This document shows positions 1 to 7,218 of a stretch of DNA of 13,101 nt, in pieces (position 1 is the first letter of the stretch; each line of letters opens with the position of its first letter). Made by a program: the position numbers and the translations under genes. The notes beneath the pieces are model-generated. The model saw nothing but the letters and a program-made list of their open reading frames with translations. It was not told where the DNA came from and searched no databases. Location: assembly GCA_964555735.1 (NCBI GenBank), contig CAZKTS010000142.1, positions 1 to 13,101 on the forward strand, given 5' to 3'. The DNA is from CAZKTS01 sp964555735. Its GTDB lineage: Bacteria; Actinomycetota; Acidimicrobiia; IMCC26256; PALSA-555.

Positions 1-1054
1 TGATCTCCGGCGCGCACTTGCGGAAGCTCGCGTTCGAGTTCAGGCCCGACCACGTGGAGAGCCAGGCGTCCGGCGTGGTGAGCCGCCCGAACCCGGCCAG
101 GCCGGCGTTGATGACGTCGGGCCGCCGGCCGAACACCGAGCCGTACGGCCGCTCCGACGGATCGAGCGACAGGTCGACGGTTCGAGGGTCCGCGTCGGTG
201 CGGTACACGGTGATGATGCGCGGCGCGAGGCTCGCCCGGCGGTCGCGGATGTCCCCGCTCTCAGCGAACTTCGCCTTCCACTCGTCGCGCTCGGCGACGT
301 AGGCGCGCGCCTTCTCGTCGATCCGTTCGACGCGGGCGCGCTGCGCGGCCCGGTAGCGCTCGAGGAACTCGCTCGAGTACGAGGAGCTCTCCGGCGGCTC
401 GGCGAAGCCGTTGTCGGGGGAGTACAGGTCGAGCTCTGGGACGATCGAGCGCGGGTCGTCCTCGTCCGCCACCGACGCGTCGATGCAGCCGAGGAGCAGC
501 TCACCCTGCCCCGGATGCGGGGCGAGGAACATCGCCGCGTCGGGCATCGGCATCTCGGCATCGGGCAGCCCGCTCGGCGCGCCCGCGGGCGTCGTCGCGA
601 TGCGGTCGCCGGGTGCGCGGCTCGCCTGCTGGAGGTAGTAGGCGTAGAGCCCGGACCCGCCGGAGTTGCCGAAGACCACGACGTGGTCGAACGCGTCCCG
701 CAGGAAGCTCACGCCCGCAGCGACGTCGAGGATCGCCTGCTCGTGGACGAGGGTGAGGTCGTTGCCGACGTTGCGCGACGACTGCGACCAGACCGCGAAC
801 CCGGCGGACAGGAAGTACGGGATGAGGTAGTGGCGGGAGGTGTCGAGGCGAGGGTGCATGACCGACACGACGGTGGTCGCGCCCGGCACCGTGAACAGCA
901 CCCCGTTGGTCGCGGCCTTGTCGCTCGTGGTCAGCGACTGCAGCGTCGTGACCGCGTGGTCGGGCAGCGCACCCACCTCGATGTGGCGACCCGCGCCGAG
1001 GCCGCCCTCCTTGGCCTTCTCCTGCTTCGCCTTGTCCTGCTCTCGGTCGCTCAT
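1..1054 (-). CDS. Alpha/beta hydrolase-like protein, C-terminus cut by window edge
   Basis: Open from the ATG at 1054 to the left edge without a stop (351 codons visible), so the gene continues outside. It is predicted to be a cytoplasmic hydrolase of the alpha/beta fold. A hydrophobic strand leads into the nucleophile elbow F-G-N-S-G-G-S-G at residues 128-135, giving Ser131 as the likely nucleophile. There is no signal peptide; the first 20 residues are charged and probably disordered. A long charged helix (about 226-264, rich in R/E/K) looks like a lid or cap insertion. The catalytic Asp and His cannot be placed with confidence and may lie beyond the edge. The start overlaps the stop of the upstream 81-aa gene by 4 bp (ATGA), so the two are translationally coupled and this is the fourth gene of the ligase operon. 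Its role could be cleavage of an ester, thioester or C-C bond in a degradation pathway; the substrate is unknown. The fold is likely, the function is inferred. Confidence 0.75.
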   Translation of the reverse strand, partial: MSDREQDKAKQEKAKEGGLGAGRHIEVGALPDHAVTTLQSLTTSDKAATNGVLFTVPGATTVVSVMHPRLDTSRHYLIPYFLSAGFAVWSQSSRNVGNDLTLVHEQAILDVAAGVSFLRDAFDHVVVFGNSGGSGLYAYYLQQASRAPGDRIATTPAGAPSGLPDAEMPMPDAAMFLAPHPGQGELLLGCIDASVADEDDPRSIVPELDLYSPDNGFAEPPESSSYSSEFLERYRAAQRARVERIDEKARAYVAERDEWKAKFAESGDIRDRRASLAPRIITVYRTDADPRTVDLSLDPSERPYGSVFGRRPDVINAGLAGFGRLTTPDAWLSTWSGLNSNASFRKCAPEI

Positions 1055-1296
1055 GCCGGCACCACCCGCAGCATCTCCTTGTCGAAGCGCTCGACCCGTC
1101 CGTCGGCCACACCGGCGAGGACGCTGTACCAGACCGCGTGCCGGACACCCGACTCCTTGCGGTCGATCTCGATCGGACCGTCGGCGCGGAGCTCCGCGTA
1201 CGCGCCGACGCGGCGGACGTCGACCGGCTGGCGCTTGCTCGCGGCATCGATCACCGGACGGAACTCGTCGACGTCGAGGACGAAGATGGCGGTCAC
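1051..1296 (-). CDS. 81-aa conserved-looking protein of unknown function
   Basis: I do not recognise this protein. It starts at GTG 1296, which overlaps the TGA of the VOC gene (GTGA), and its own TGA overlaps the ATG of the hydrolase gene (ATGA). This tight placement in both directions, and codon use like its neighbours, argue for a real gene rather than a chance frame. The sequence opens with a hydrophobic strand (TAIFVLDVDEF), has alternating charged and hydrophobic stretches, a central acidic/basic segment (ADGPIEIDRKESGVRH) and a hydrophobic core around residues 52-63. There are no cysteines, membrane segments or signal peptide. It would make a small soluble alpha/beta domain. Its position suggests a subunit or partner of the VOC protein or the hydrolase. 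No function is claimed. Confidence 0.75.
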   Translation of the reverse strand: MTAIFVLDVDEFRPVIDAASKRQPVDVRRVGAYAELRADGPIEIDRKESGVRHAVWYSVLAGVADGRVERFDKEMLRVVPA

Positions 1297-1892
1297 GATG
1301 CCTGCCCGCTCGCGGCCGGTCCGGCATCGGCGAGGGCCGTGATGCGGCGGGCCTTCGCCTCCCAGACCTTGTGCAGCGTCGGCTCCCCGTCCTCGGCGAG
1401 GACGTCGAGCAACGCGCCGATGGTGAGCTCTGCGTCGGTGCTGTCGACCTCGCTCATCTCGCGCAGCGGACGGGTGATCTCGAAGTTGAGCCCGTTGGGG
1501 TCGGTGACGTAGATCGACTCGATGGTCTCGTGCATCACGCGCATGTACGGCGCGTAGCCGCCCTCGGTCAGGCGACGCTCGTACTCGTCGAGGTGCTCCA
1601 GCGTCTCGACGTTGAGCGCGAGGTGACGGGCGCTCTTGAGGAGCTCGGGGATCGCCACGTCCTCGTAGGGCGCGTGGCCGAAGTAGTAGAAGAACGCGAG
1701 CTGGTCGCCGTTGCCGATGTCGAAGAAGAAGTGCACGAAGTCCGGCGCGGGGCCCCACCCGGTCGCGCAGACCGACGCGCACAACGGGAACCCGAGGATG
1801 TCGCGGTAAAACCGCACCGTCTCGGCGGGATCGAAGGTGACGAACGCGGTGTGGTCGACACCCCGGACCATGTGCTCTGCGGGTCCGCTCAT
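1293..1892 (-). CDS. VOC-superfamily (glyoxalase/extradiol dioxygenase fold) protein
   Basis: 199 residues from ATG 1892, which overlaps the ligase stop as ATGA; a GGGAGAGAG stretch just upstream serves as ribosome binding site. The vicinal-oxygen-chelate fold is indicated by V-D-H-T at 12-15, followed by F-Y-R-D-I-L-G-F at 28-35, and a second half beginning A-R-H-L-A-L-N-V at 88-95 and ending D-P-N-G-L-N-F-E at 131-138. His14, His90 and Glu138 are the likely metal ligands, in the order usual for single-chain VOC enzymes. Members include glyoxalases, epimerases, extradiol dioxygenases and fosfomycin-modifying enzymes, so the fold does not fix the reaction. In a ligase/hydrolase operon, ring cleavage or isomerisation is plausible. 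Residues 143-199 form a tail beyond the usual ~130-140-residue core, predicted helical and of unknown role. Confidence 0.88.
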   Translation of the reverse strand: MSGPAEHMVRGVDHTAFVTFDPAETVRFYRDILGFPLCASVCATGWGPAPDFVHFFFDIGNGDQLAFFYYFGHAPYEDVAIPELLKSARHLALNVETLEHLDEYERRLTEGGYAPYMRVMHETIESIYVTDPNGLNFEITRPLREMSEVDSTDAELTIGALLDVLAEDGEPTLHKVWEAKARRITALADAGPAASGQAS

Positions 1893-3574
1893 GAGCTCTC
1901 TCCCGTCGTCACGGACTCGGCTTCCAGCCGCGCGGTGATGTCGTCGCGCAGGCGCGGCTTGTTGACCTTGCCCACCGCGGTCACGGGCAGCGCGTCGATC
2001 ACCTCGATCCGCTCCGGCCACTTGAACTTGGCCACCCCGAGGTCTCCCAACCACCCCGCGAGCTCGGGCACGTCAGGGACGTCGGCCTCGCCGGAGGGCA
2101 CGACGAACGCGCAGACGCGCTCGCCCAGCCGCTCGTCGGGCATGCCGACGACGGCGGCGTGGGCGATCGCCGGGTGCGTGATGAGGAGCGACTCGAGCTC
2201 GGTCGCCATGAACTTCTCGCCGCCGCGGACGACGTTGTCCTTGATCCGGCCGACGACGCGGTAGTGCGGCACGCCGTCGATGTCGACGGCCATGGCGAGG
2301 TCGCCGGTGCGGAGGAAGCCGTCGCTCGTGAAGGTCCGCGCGTTCACCTCCGGGGCGCGGAAGTAGGCGCGCACCACGTACGGACCCTGGAGGACGAGCT
2401 CGCCGACCTCCCCCACCGGGAGCTCGCGCTCACTGTCGGGGTCGAGCACGCGCACCTTCGTCTCGGGGTTCAACGACGCGCCCGACGTGCCGTGGCGGGC
2501 GTCGACGCCGGCGCCGACCGCGCACGCAAGGAAGGCGCCCTCGCCCATCCCGAACTGACCCCGCGCCTCGCCACCGAGCGCGGCTTCGGCCGCAGCCATC
2601 ATCGCCTCGTCGTTCGGCCCGTACAGGTGCGTCACCGACGAGGTGTCGAACCGGTCGGCGTCGTCGACGCTCGTGACCGCGGCGATGAGCGGCGGCGAGA
2701 CGGTCAGGACGTTGACCCGGTGCTGCTCGATGAGGCCGAGCACCACCTCGGGGTCCTGGGACGACGAGATCACGCAGCGACCGCCGACCGCGAGCGCCGA
2801 CTGGAGCGCGGTGAAGAGCCCGGCGTTGTGCAGGATCGGCCAGGTGTGGAGCGTGACGATGGTCTCGTCCCATCCCCAGTGACCCGCCCACGCGTGCGTG
2901 CCGCCGACGTAGCTCGCATGGGAGTGCGGGATCACCTTCGGGACGCCGGTGGTGCCACCGGAGAGCTGGAACAGCGCGATCGACTCGGGATCGATGGTGC
3001 CCTGCAACGCGTCGATGCGGGCGCGCGCCTCGATCGGATCGACGCTCGCGAGCATTGCCTCGAACGAGTGGGCGTCGCCCGCGTCGCCCCTCGCGACGAT
3101 CAGCACCTCGAGCGATTCGTGCGCGCCGCGCAGCTTGCGGCCGAGCGCGGGAAGGTCGTACGTGCGGTAGTCGGCCTGCACGATGTGGGCCCGCGCGCCG
3201 GTGAAGTCGGCGATGTGACCGATCTCGTACGCGCCGTGGTTCGGCAGGCTGGCGATCGGCACCAAGCCGGCCTTGAGCGTGCCGTACCAGGCGACGACGG
3301 TCTCGAGCTCGTTCCCCATCTGGAACACGACGGGGTCCTGCGGCTCGAGCCCGAGGTCGAGCAGCGCGGCGGCGAAGCGGTCGGTCTGCTCGTCCAGCTG
3401 GGCGTACGTGAGCTGGTCGGAGAGGCTCGCAACCGCGACGCGGTCGGGGAACCGCTGGGCGATCGCGTGGATCTCCTCGCCGGTGGTGTGCTCGGACCAC
3501 AGCCCCGCGGCGCGGTACTGATCGGCGAGCTCCGGCGGGTAGAGCCGCTCACCGGCCGCGAGCAGCCGCGCCAT
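1889..3574 (-). CDS. EntE-like AMP-forming acyl/aryl-CoA ligase
   Basis: 561 residues, full length for an adenylate-forming enzyme. It would activate a carboxylic acid with ATP to an acyl-AMP and then, most likely, a CoA thioester. Motifs in order: P-loop L-S-G-G-T-T-G-V-P-K (204-213), A5 F-G-M-G-E-G (341-346), A7 L-R-T-G-D-L (421-426), hinge G-R-I-K-D (442-446) followed by R-G-G-E-K, and catalytic Lys536 in A-V-G-K-V-N-K. The text resembles the 2,3-dihydroxybenzoate/salicylate adenylating family (EntE/DhbE): QLSGGTTG, FGMxEG, VRGGEK and LPVTAVGKV all fit. The H-N pair at 249-250 aligns with the His-Asn of EntE, where the Asn contacts the 2-hydroxyl of the substrate. No carrier-protein or siderophore genes are nearby, so a catabolic CoA ligase for an aryl or similar acid is the better guess. 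First gene of the operon, with GAGGGGGA upstream of ATG 3574. Family certain, substrate inferred. Confidence 0.93.
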   Translation of the reverse strand: MARLLAAGERLYPPELADQYRAAGLWSEHTTGEEIHAIAQRFPDRVAVASLSDQLTYAQLDEQTDRFAAALLDLGLEPQDPVVFQMGNELETVVAWYGTLKAGLVPIASLPNHGAYEIGHIADFTGARAHIVQADYRTYDLPALGRKLRGAHESLEVLIVARGDAGDAHSFEAMLASVDPIEARARIDALQGTIDPESIALFQLSGGTTGVPKVIPHSHASYVGGTHAWAGHWGWDETIVTLHTWPILHNAGLFTALQSALAVGGRCVISSSQDPEVVLGLIEQHRVNVLTVSPPLIAAVTSVDDADRFDTSSVTHLYGPNDEAMMAAAEAALGGEARGQFGMGEGAFLACAVGAGVDARHGTSGASLNPETKVRVLDPDSERELPVGEVGELVLQGPYVVRAYFRAPEVNARTFTSDGFLRTGDLAMAVDIDGVPHYRVVGRIKDNVVRGGEKFMATELESLLITHPAIAHAAVVGMPDERLGERVCAFVVPSGEADVPDVPELAGWLGDLGVAKFKWPERIEVIDALPVTAVGKVNKPRLRDDITARLEAESVTTGESS

Positions 3575-3630
3575 CCGTCCCCCTCGCCTGGTCAGTGACG
3601 GCCCTCCGCCGGGCTTCGTCGTCGGCGTAG

Positions 3631-3659
3631 ATAATCCTACGGCACCGTAGGCTTGTCAA
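3631..3659 (-). promoter_or_regulatory. Promoter of the ligase-VOC-81aa-hydrolase operon
   Basis: On the minus strand a perfect -35 box TTGACA (3659-3654) is followed by a 17-bp spacer and GATTAT (3636-3631), which matches four of six positions of TATAAT. Transcription would begin near 3624, about 50 nt before the ligase ATG at 3574. The local AT-rich patch stands out from the surrounding GC-rich DNA. The spacer contains the palindrome described separately. Confidence 0.7.
3636..3651. promoter_or_regulatory. Palindromic operator, probably for a TetR-type repressor
   Basis: CCTACGG-CA-CCGTAGG: two perfect 7-bp arms around a 2-bp centre. It lies between the -35 and -10 boxes and touches the -10, where a bound dimer would block RNA polymerase. 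Size, symmetry and placement are typical of TetR-family operators of actinobacterial catabolic operons. No regulator gene is present in the window, so the binding protein is unknown. I did not see a second copy elsewhere in the window. Confidence 0.65.
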
Positions 3660-3660
3660 G

Positions 3661-3703
3661 CGGGGCCGATCCGGGTCCCCTCCGCGGGCCGGCTCCGGCC
3701 CCG
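3661..3703 (-). repeat. GC-rich inverted repeats after the DapB-like gene
   Basis: Just after the stop at 3708 the minus-strand transcript can form a compact hairpin, GGGCCGG/CCGGCCC (3686-3701), or alternatively a larger stem with 8-bp arms CGGGGCCG (3661-3668) and CGGCCCCG (3696-3703). There is no run of T after either stem, so this is at best a weak or factor-dependent terminator separating the DapB-like gene from the ligase operon, whose -35 box starts 2 nt further on. Confidence 0.4.
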
Positions 3704-3707
3704 ACCG

Positions 3708-4775
3708 TCAACCCCGGAGCCGGATGTTCCTGCCGAAGATCATCGGGAGGTCGAGGGTCGAGAGGAGGCCGGCCGGGGCGTCGCACACGAACGGGATCGC
3801 GTTGACCAGGCGCATCGCGCACGCGATGAGGCCACCGTCCCCGCCGTGCTCGTCCTCCATGGCGAGCTCCAACGTGAACTTCGGCCGCCCCTCGACGATG
3901 ACCTTGTAGCAGTTGTCACCGCCGTGGCACGCGGGCCAGTCCGGCGCGGCGTCGGGGTGGATGCGCGTGTCGTGCTCCACGACGATCACCGCGTTGCCGT
4001 CGACGATGCCCTGCACCTCGAAGCGGATGCCGCCGACCGTTCCCGCCTCGACCACCCCGAACGCGGTCTGGACGTCCTGGTCGACCGCGGCGACCTCGTG
4101 GTCCTCGCGGATCTCGTCGAGGGTGATCCCCATCGCGTCGGCGAGCAGCGTGATCACGCCTCCCCACCACAGCGTCAGGTCGCCCCCGAGGAACAGGGGC
4201 GCCTCGTAGTCGAGCGGCTTCCCGAAGCCGAAGAGGTCGCGCATCACGAACTCGGCGTCGTAGTGGCCGTAGTTGACGATCTCCTGGACCCGCACGGAGT
4301 CGACGTCGTCCATGAGGGACAGGAGCGTGAGCGGGAGGAGGTCGCTCCCGAAGCCGGGGTCGGCACCGTTGTCGAAGAACGTCGAGCCGCCCGCCGCCGA
4401 GGCGGCGGCGATCGGGTCCAGCAGCTCTGGAGGCGCGGTCTTGGGGTACACGAGCGCGTTGATCGACGTGGAGACCACGTCCACGCCGGCCTCGAGGAAC
4501 CGTGCCATCTCGCGGACCGCTTCGGGGCCTCGCGGGCCGACACCGTCGCCCATGTAGGACAGGCAGTCGGCGTTCAGCGCGAGGAGCGCGTCGACGTCGT
4601 TGGTCGCCGCGACGCCGATCGGGTCGATGCCGGCGAGCGTGCCGGCGTCCTGACCGACCTTGTCGGGGTTGTGGACGTAGCAGCCCACCAGCTCGAGGTC
4701 GGGGTGACCGACGATCCCCCGGACGGCCAGTCGGCCGGTGTTCCCGGTCCCCCAGTGCACGACTCGATACGTCAT
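3708..4775 (-). CDS. DapB-like NAD(P)-dependent dehydrogenase
   Basis: 355 residues from ATG 4775. The frame is open 48 nt further upstream, but this start has a good AGGGGG ribosome site 9 nt before it and puts the Rossmann strand T-Y-R-V-V-H-W-G-T-G-N-T-G at the N-terminus, as in the family. G-T-G-N-T-G (9-14) is the dinucleotide-binding loop. The protein resembles the dihydrodipicolinate reductase N-terminal family in its broad sense, which includes 2,4-diaminopentanoate dehydrogenase and many actinobacterial proteins in catabolic clusters. At 355 residues it is much longer than true DapB (about 245-270), so a role in lysine synthesis is unlikely. Other visible segments are V-V-S-T-S-I-N-A-L (100-108) and F-F-D-N-G-A-D-P-G-F-G (133-143), probably cofactor/substrate contact regions. 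It is cytoplasmic and transcribed alone from a promoter at 4848-4876, divergent from the transporter. Substrate unknown. Confidence 0.85.
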   Translation of the reverse strand: MTYRVVHWGTGNTGRLAVRGIVGHPDLELVGCYVHNPDKVGQDAGTLAGIDPIGVAATNDVDALLALNADCLSYMGDGVGPRGPEAVREMARFLEAGVDVVSTSINALVYPKTAPPELLDPIAAASAAGGSTFFDNGADPGFGSDLLPLTLLSLMDDVDSVRVQEIVNYGHYDAEFVMRDLFGFGKPLDYEAPLFLGGDLTLWWGGVITLLADAMGITLDEIREDHEVAAVDQDVQTAFGVVEAGTVGGIRFEVQGIVDGNAVIVVEHDTRIHPDAAPDWPACHGGDNCYKVIVEGRPKFTLELAMEDEHGGDGGLIACAMRLVNAIPFVCDAPAGLLSTLDLPMIFGRNIRLRG

Positions 4776-4801
4776 GGCGCGACACCCCCTGCGGCAGCGG
4801 A

Positions 4802-4858
4802 CCCGGTACGGTCCCGCCCCCAAGCCGACGGCCCGAGAGCGGGCGGGACGGTACGGGG
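4802..4858. repeat. Long imperfect inverted repeat over the DapB-like leader/promoter
   Basis: The left arm 4802-4819 (CCCGGTACGGTCCCGCCC) and right arm 4841-4858 pair over 18 bp with two mismatches; the inner 14 bp have one mismatch. The arms are separated by 21 nt. The right arm overlaps the predicted -10 of the DapB-like gene and the left arm lies in its 5' leader, so the repeat could be a paired operator, or an RNA hairpin if transcription starts upstream. Confidence 0.55.
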
Positions 4859-4876
4859 GACGACAATTTGTGTCAA
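4848..4876 (-). promoter_or_regulatory. Probable promoter of the DapB-like gene
   Basis: On the minus strand a perfect TTGACA (4876-4871), a 17-bp spacer and TACCGT (4853-4848), which keeps the important TA...T positions of a -10. The leader would be about 65 nt. The -35 box sits inside a small palindrome GTGT-CA-ACAC (4870-4879), which may be a regulator contact. The -10 is weak, so confidence is moderate. Confidence 0.5.
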
Positions 4877-4920
4877 CACCTTGATTTCTGGTTTCGGCTG
4901 TACCAAGGTAAGCGACGCGA

Positions 4921-4938
4921 GTGTCGGTAGTTCGACAC
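4921..4938. repeat. Inverted repeat in the leader of the transporter operon
   Basis: GTGTCG-GTAGTT-CGACAC: perfect 6-bp arms with a 6-nt centre, 55 nt before the ATPase start. Upstream, ACCTTG (4878-4883) and CAAGGT (4904-4909) form a further spaced inverted repeat. These could be operators or a leader hairpin. I could not find a convincing -35/-10 pair for the plus-strand operon between 4860 and 4993. Confidence 0.45.
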
Positions 4939-4993
4939 CCGTGAGGAAAGTGCGGAGGCGAGCCCGCAACGGGCCGGCTCGACGGGGGGACGA

Positions 4994-5865
<872 letters not shown>

Positions 5866-5869
<4 letters not shown>

Positions 5870-7095
5870 AGCGACGGAAGAGTTTGTTCGCGGTGGGCAT
5901 CTCCGTGATGCTCGCCGCGGGGTTGGCATCCGCGGGGCTCGCCGGCCCGGCGGGCGCCGGCAGCGACACTCGTGGTGTCACCGACGACTCCATCAAGGTC
6001 GGCGGCCTGCTCAGTGCCCAGTTCTTCGGTGACGCCGAGGCCGGGGCCCAGGCTCGCTTCGACCGTGAGAACGACGCCGGTGGTGTCTTCGGACGCAAGA
6101 TCGACATGATCAAGGCGGCCGACGACAACTTCGACCCGAACACGAACATCCAGGAGGCTCGTCGCCTCGTCACCCAGGAAGAGGTGTTCGCCGTGGTCCC
6201 GACCGCGACGATCGTCCTCGGTGGTGCGGACTTCCTCGAGCAGCAGAAGGTGCCGTTCCTCGGCTGGGGCATCGACGCCTCGTTCTGCGACCACGAGTAC
6301 GCCTACGGGTGGTCCGGCTGTGTGGGTGGCGGTAGCGACCCGCAGTACAGCGACGGCTTCGGCATGACCGCGATGGCCAAGATGATGGACAAGCCCACCA
6401 AGGGCCTGACCGTCGCCTTCATCGCGGAGGACACTGACGCCGCCCGCACGGGCAACGAGACGCAGGCGTCGGCCGCCAAGAGCATGGGGATCAAGGTCAC
6501 GTACAACGAGGCCACCATCCCGGCTCCCCCGGCGACCGTCGGCGACTTCACCCCGTTCGTGCAGGACATCATGACCAGCAACAAGGGTGGCCCGCCCGAC
6601 ATGGTCGAGCTGTTCCTCGCCGGCATCCCGGCGACGCTCGGTCTGCTCCAGGGTCTGCGCGACGCGGGCTTCGAGGGTCCGATCCTGAACACCCAGACGT
6701 ACGACCAGCAGCTCGCCGCGCCGTCGGACACGGGCAGCGTGTACGTGCAGTTCGGTGCGTTCGAGACCGCACCCGACGTCCCCGCCGTCCAGACGATGGT
6801 GGACGACCTCGACGCCGCCGGCGCGCCGAAGAGCGTGCTCTCGGCCGCGGGTTGGCTCTCGGCGGACATGTTCATCCAGGCCCTCAAGAAGACGGGCAAG
6901 AACCTGACCATCGAGAACTTCCAGAAGGCAGCGAACAAGCTGACCTACAAGCAGAAGGGCCTCGTCGGTCCGACGCCGCTCGGTGACAAGCCGCGACCCT
7001 CGCCCTGCGGGACGTTGGTCACGAGCAACGGCACCGGGTACGACGTGAGCGTTCCGTACTTCTGCGCCAAGGCCTACCCGTACCCCGCCAAGTAG
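5866..7095 (+). CDS. Extracellular solute-binding protein, Liv/Peripla_BP_6 type
   Basis: 409 residues from GTG 5866, which overlaps the ATPase stop (ATGTGA); AAGGGGGA lies 3 nt upstream. The protein captures the substrate outside the cell and hands it to the permease. The N-terminus is a Sec signal peptide: positively charged M-K-R-R-K, a hydrophobic core (7-27) and a cleavage site probably after A-S-A (23) or A-G-A (31). There is no lipobox cysteine, so it is not an obvious lipoprotein. The mature part begins with the typical strand S-I-K-V-G-G-L-L (42-49), followed by A-R-F-D-R-E-N-D-A-G-G-V-F-G-R-K, the usual type-I periplasmic-binding-protein pattern. Cys141/Cys152 and Cys381/Cys400 probably form two disulfides. 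Such proteins in actinobacteria bind not only amino acids but also aromatic acids and other small organic acids. A strong terminator-like hairpin follows the gene. Confidence 0.94.
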
Positions 7096-7117
7096 GCGGC
7101 TGAAGGGACGGCTCTTC

Positions 7118-7160
7118 GCGGGGGCGGTCGGACACTCGTCCGGCCGCCCCCGCACCTTTT
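7118..7160 (+). terminator. Strong hairpin with T-tract after the binding-protein gene
   Basis: The arm GCGGGGGCGGTCGGAC (7118-7133), loop ACTC and return arm 7138-7153 form a 16-bp stem with a single G-U pair, followed by ACC and TTTT (7157-7160). It is the clearest intrinsic-terminator-like structure in the window. As it lies inside what otherwise looks like one operon, it may act as a partial terminator or as an RNA-stabilising 3' end, raising binding-protein levels above those of the permease. Confidence 0.8.
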
Positions 7161-7182
7161 CCATCCAGGTCCCATCCACCCT

Positions 7183-7201
7183 CTCGTCGACGTTCGACGA
7201 G
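7183..7201. repeat. Palindrome just before the permease fusion
   Basis: CTCGTCGA-CGT-TCGACGAG: perfect 8-bp arms with a 3-nt centre, ending 17 nt before GTG 7219 and immediately before the AGAGG ribosome site (7208-7212). It could be a second operator, or an RNA stem affecting translation of the permease. No promoter boxes are evident around it. Confidence 0.55.
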
Positions 7202-7218
7202 CTCGTCAGAGGTCGCCC

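Noticed and set aside
2159..3598. Long plus-strand open frame (479 codons) opposite the ligase gene
   Set aside because: The translation is rich in R, D, V, H and G without recognisable motifs, and the minus strand encodes a full-length ligase with every family motif. Long antisense frames are expected at this GC content.
3708..4775. Assignment as dihydrodipicolinate reductase (dapB) of lysine biosynthesis
   Set aside because: The protein is about 90 residues longer than DapB and sits among catabolic and transport genes; only the nucleotide-binding part is shared.
4776..4823. Longer start for the DapB-like protein (GTG/ATG-type start at 4823)
   Set aside because: The added 16 residues (Arg/Cys-rich) precede the Rossmann strand and have no better ribosome site; ATG 4775 has AGGGGG 9 nt upstream.
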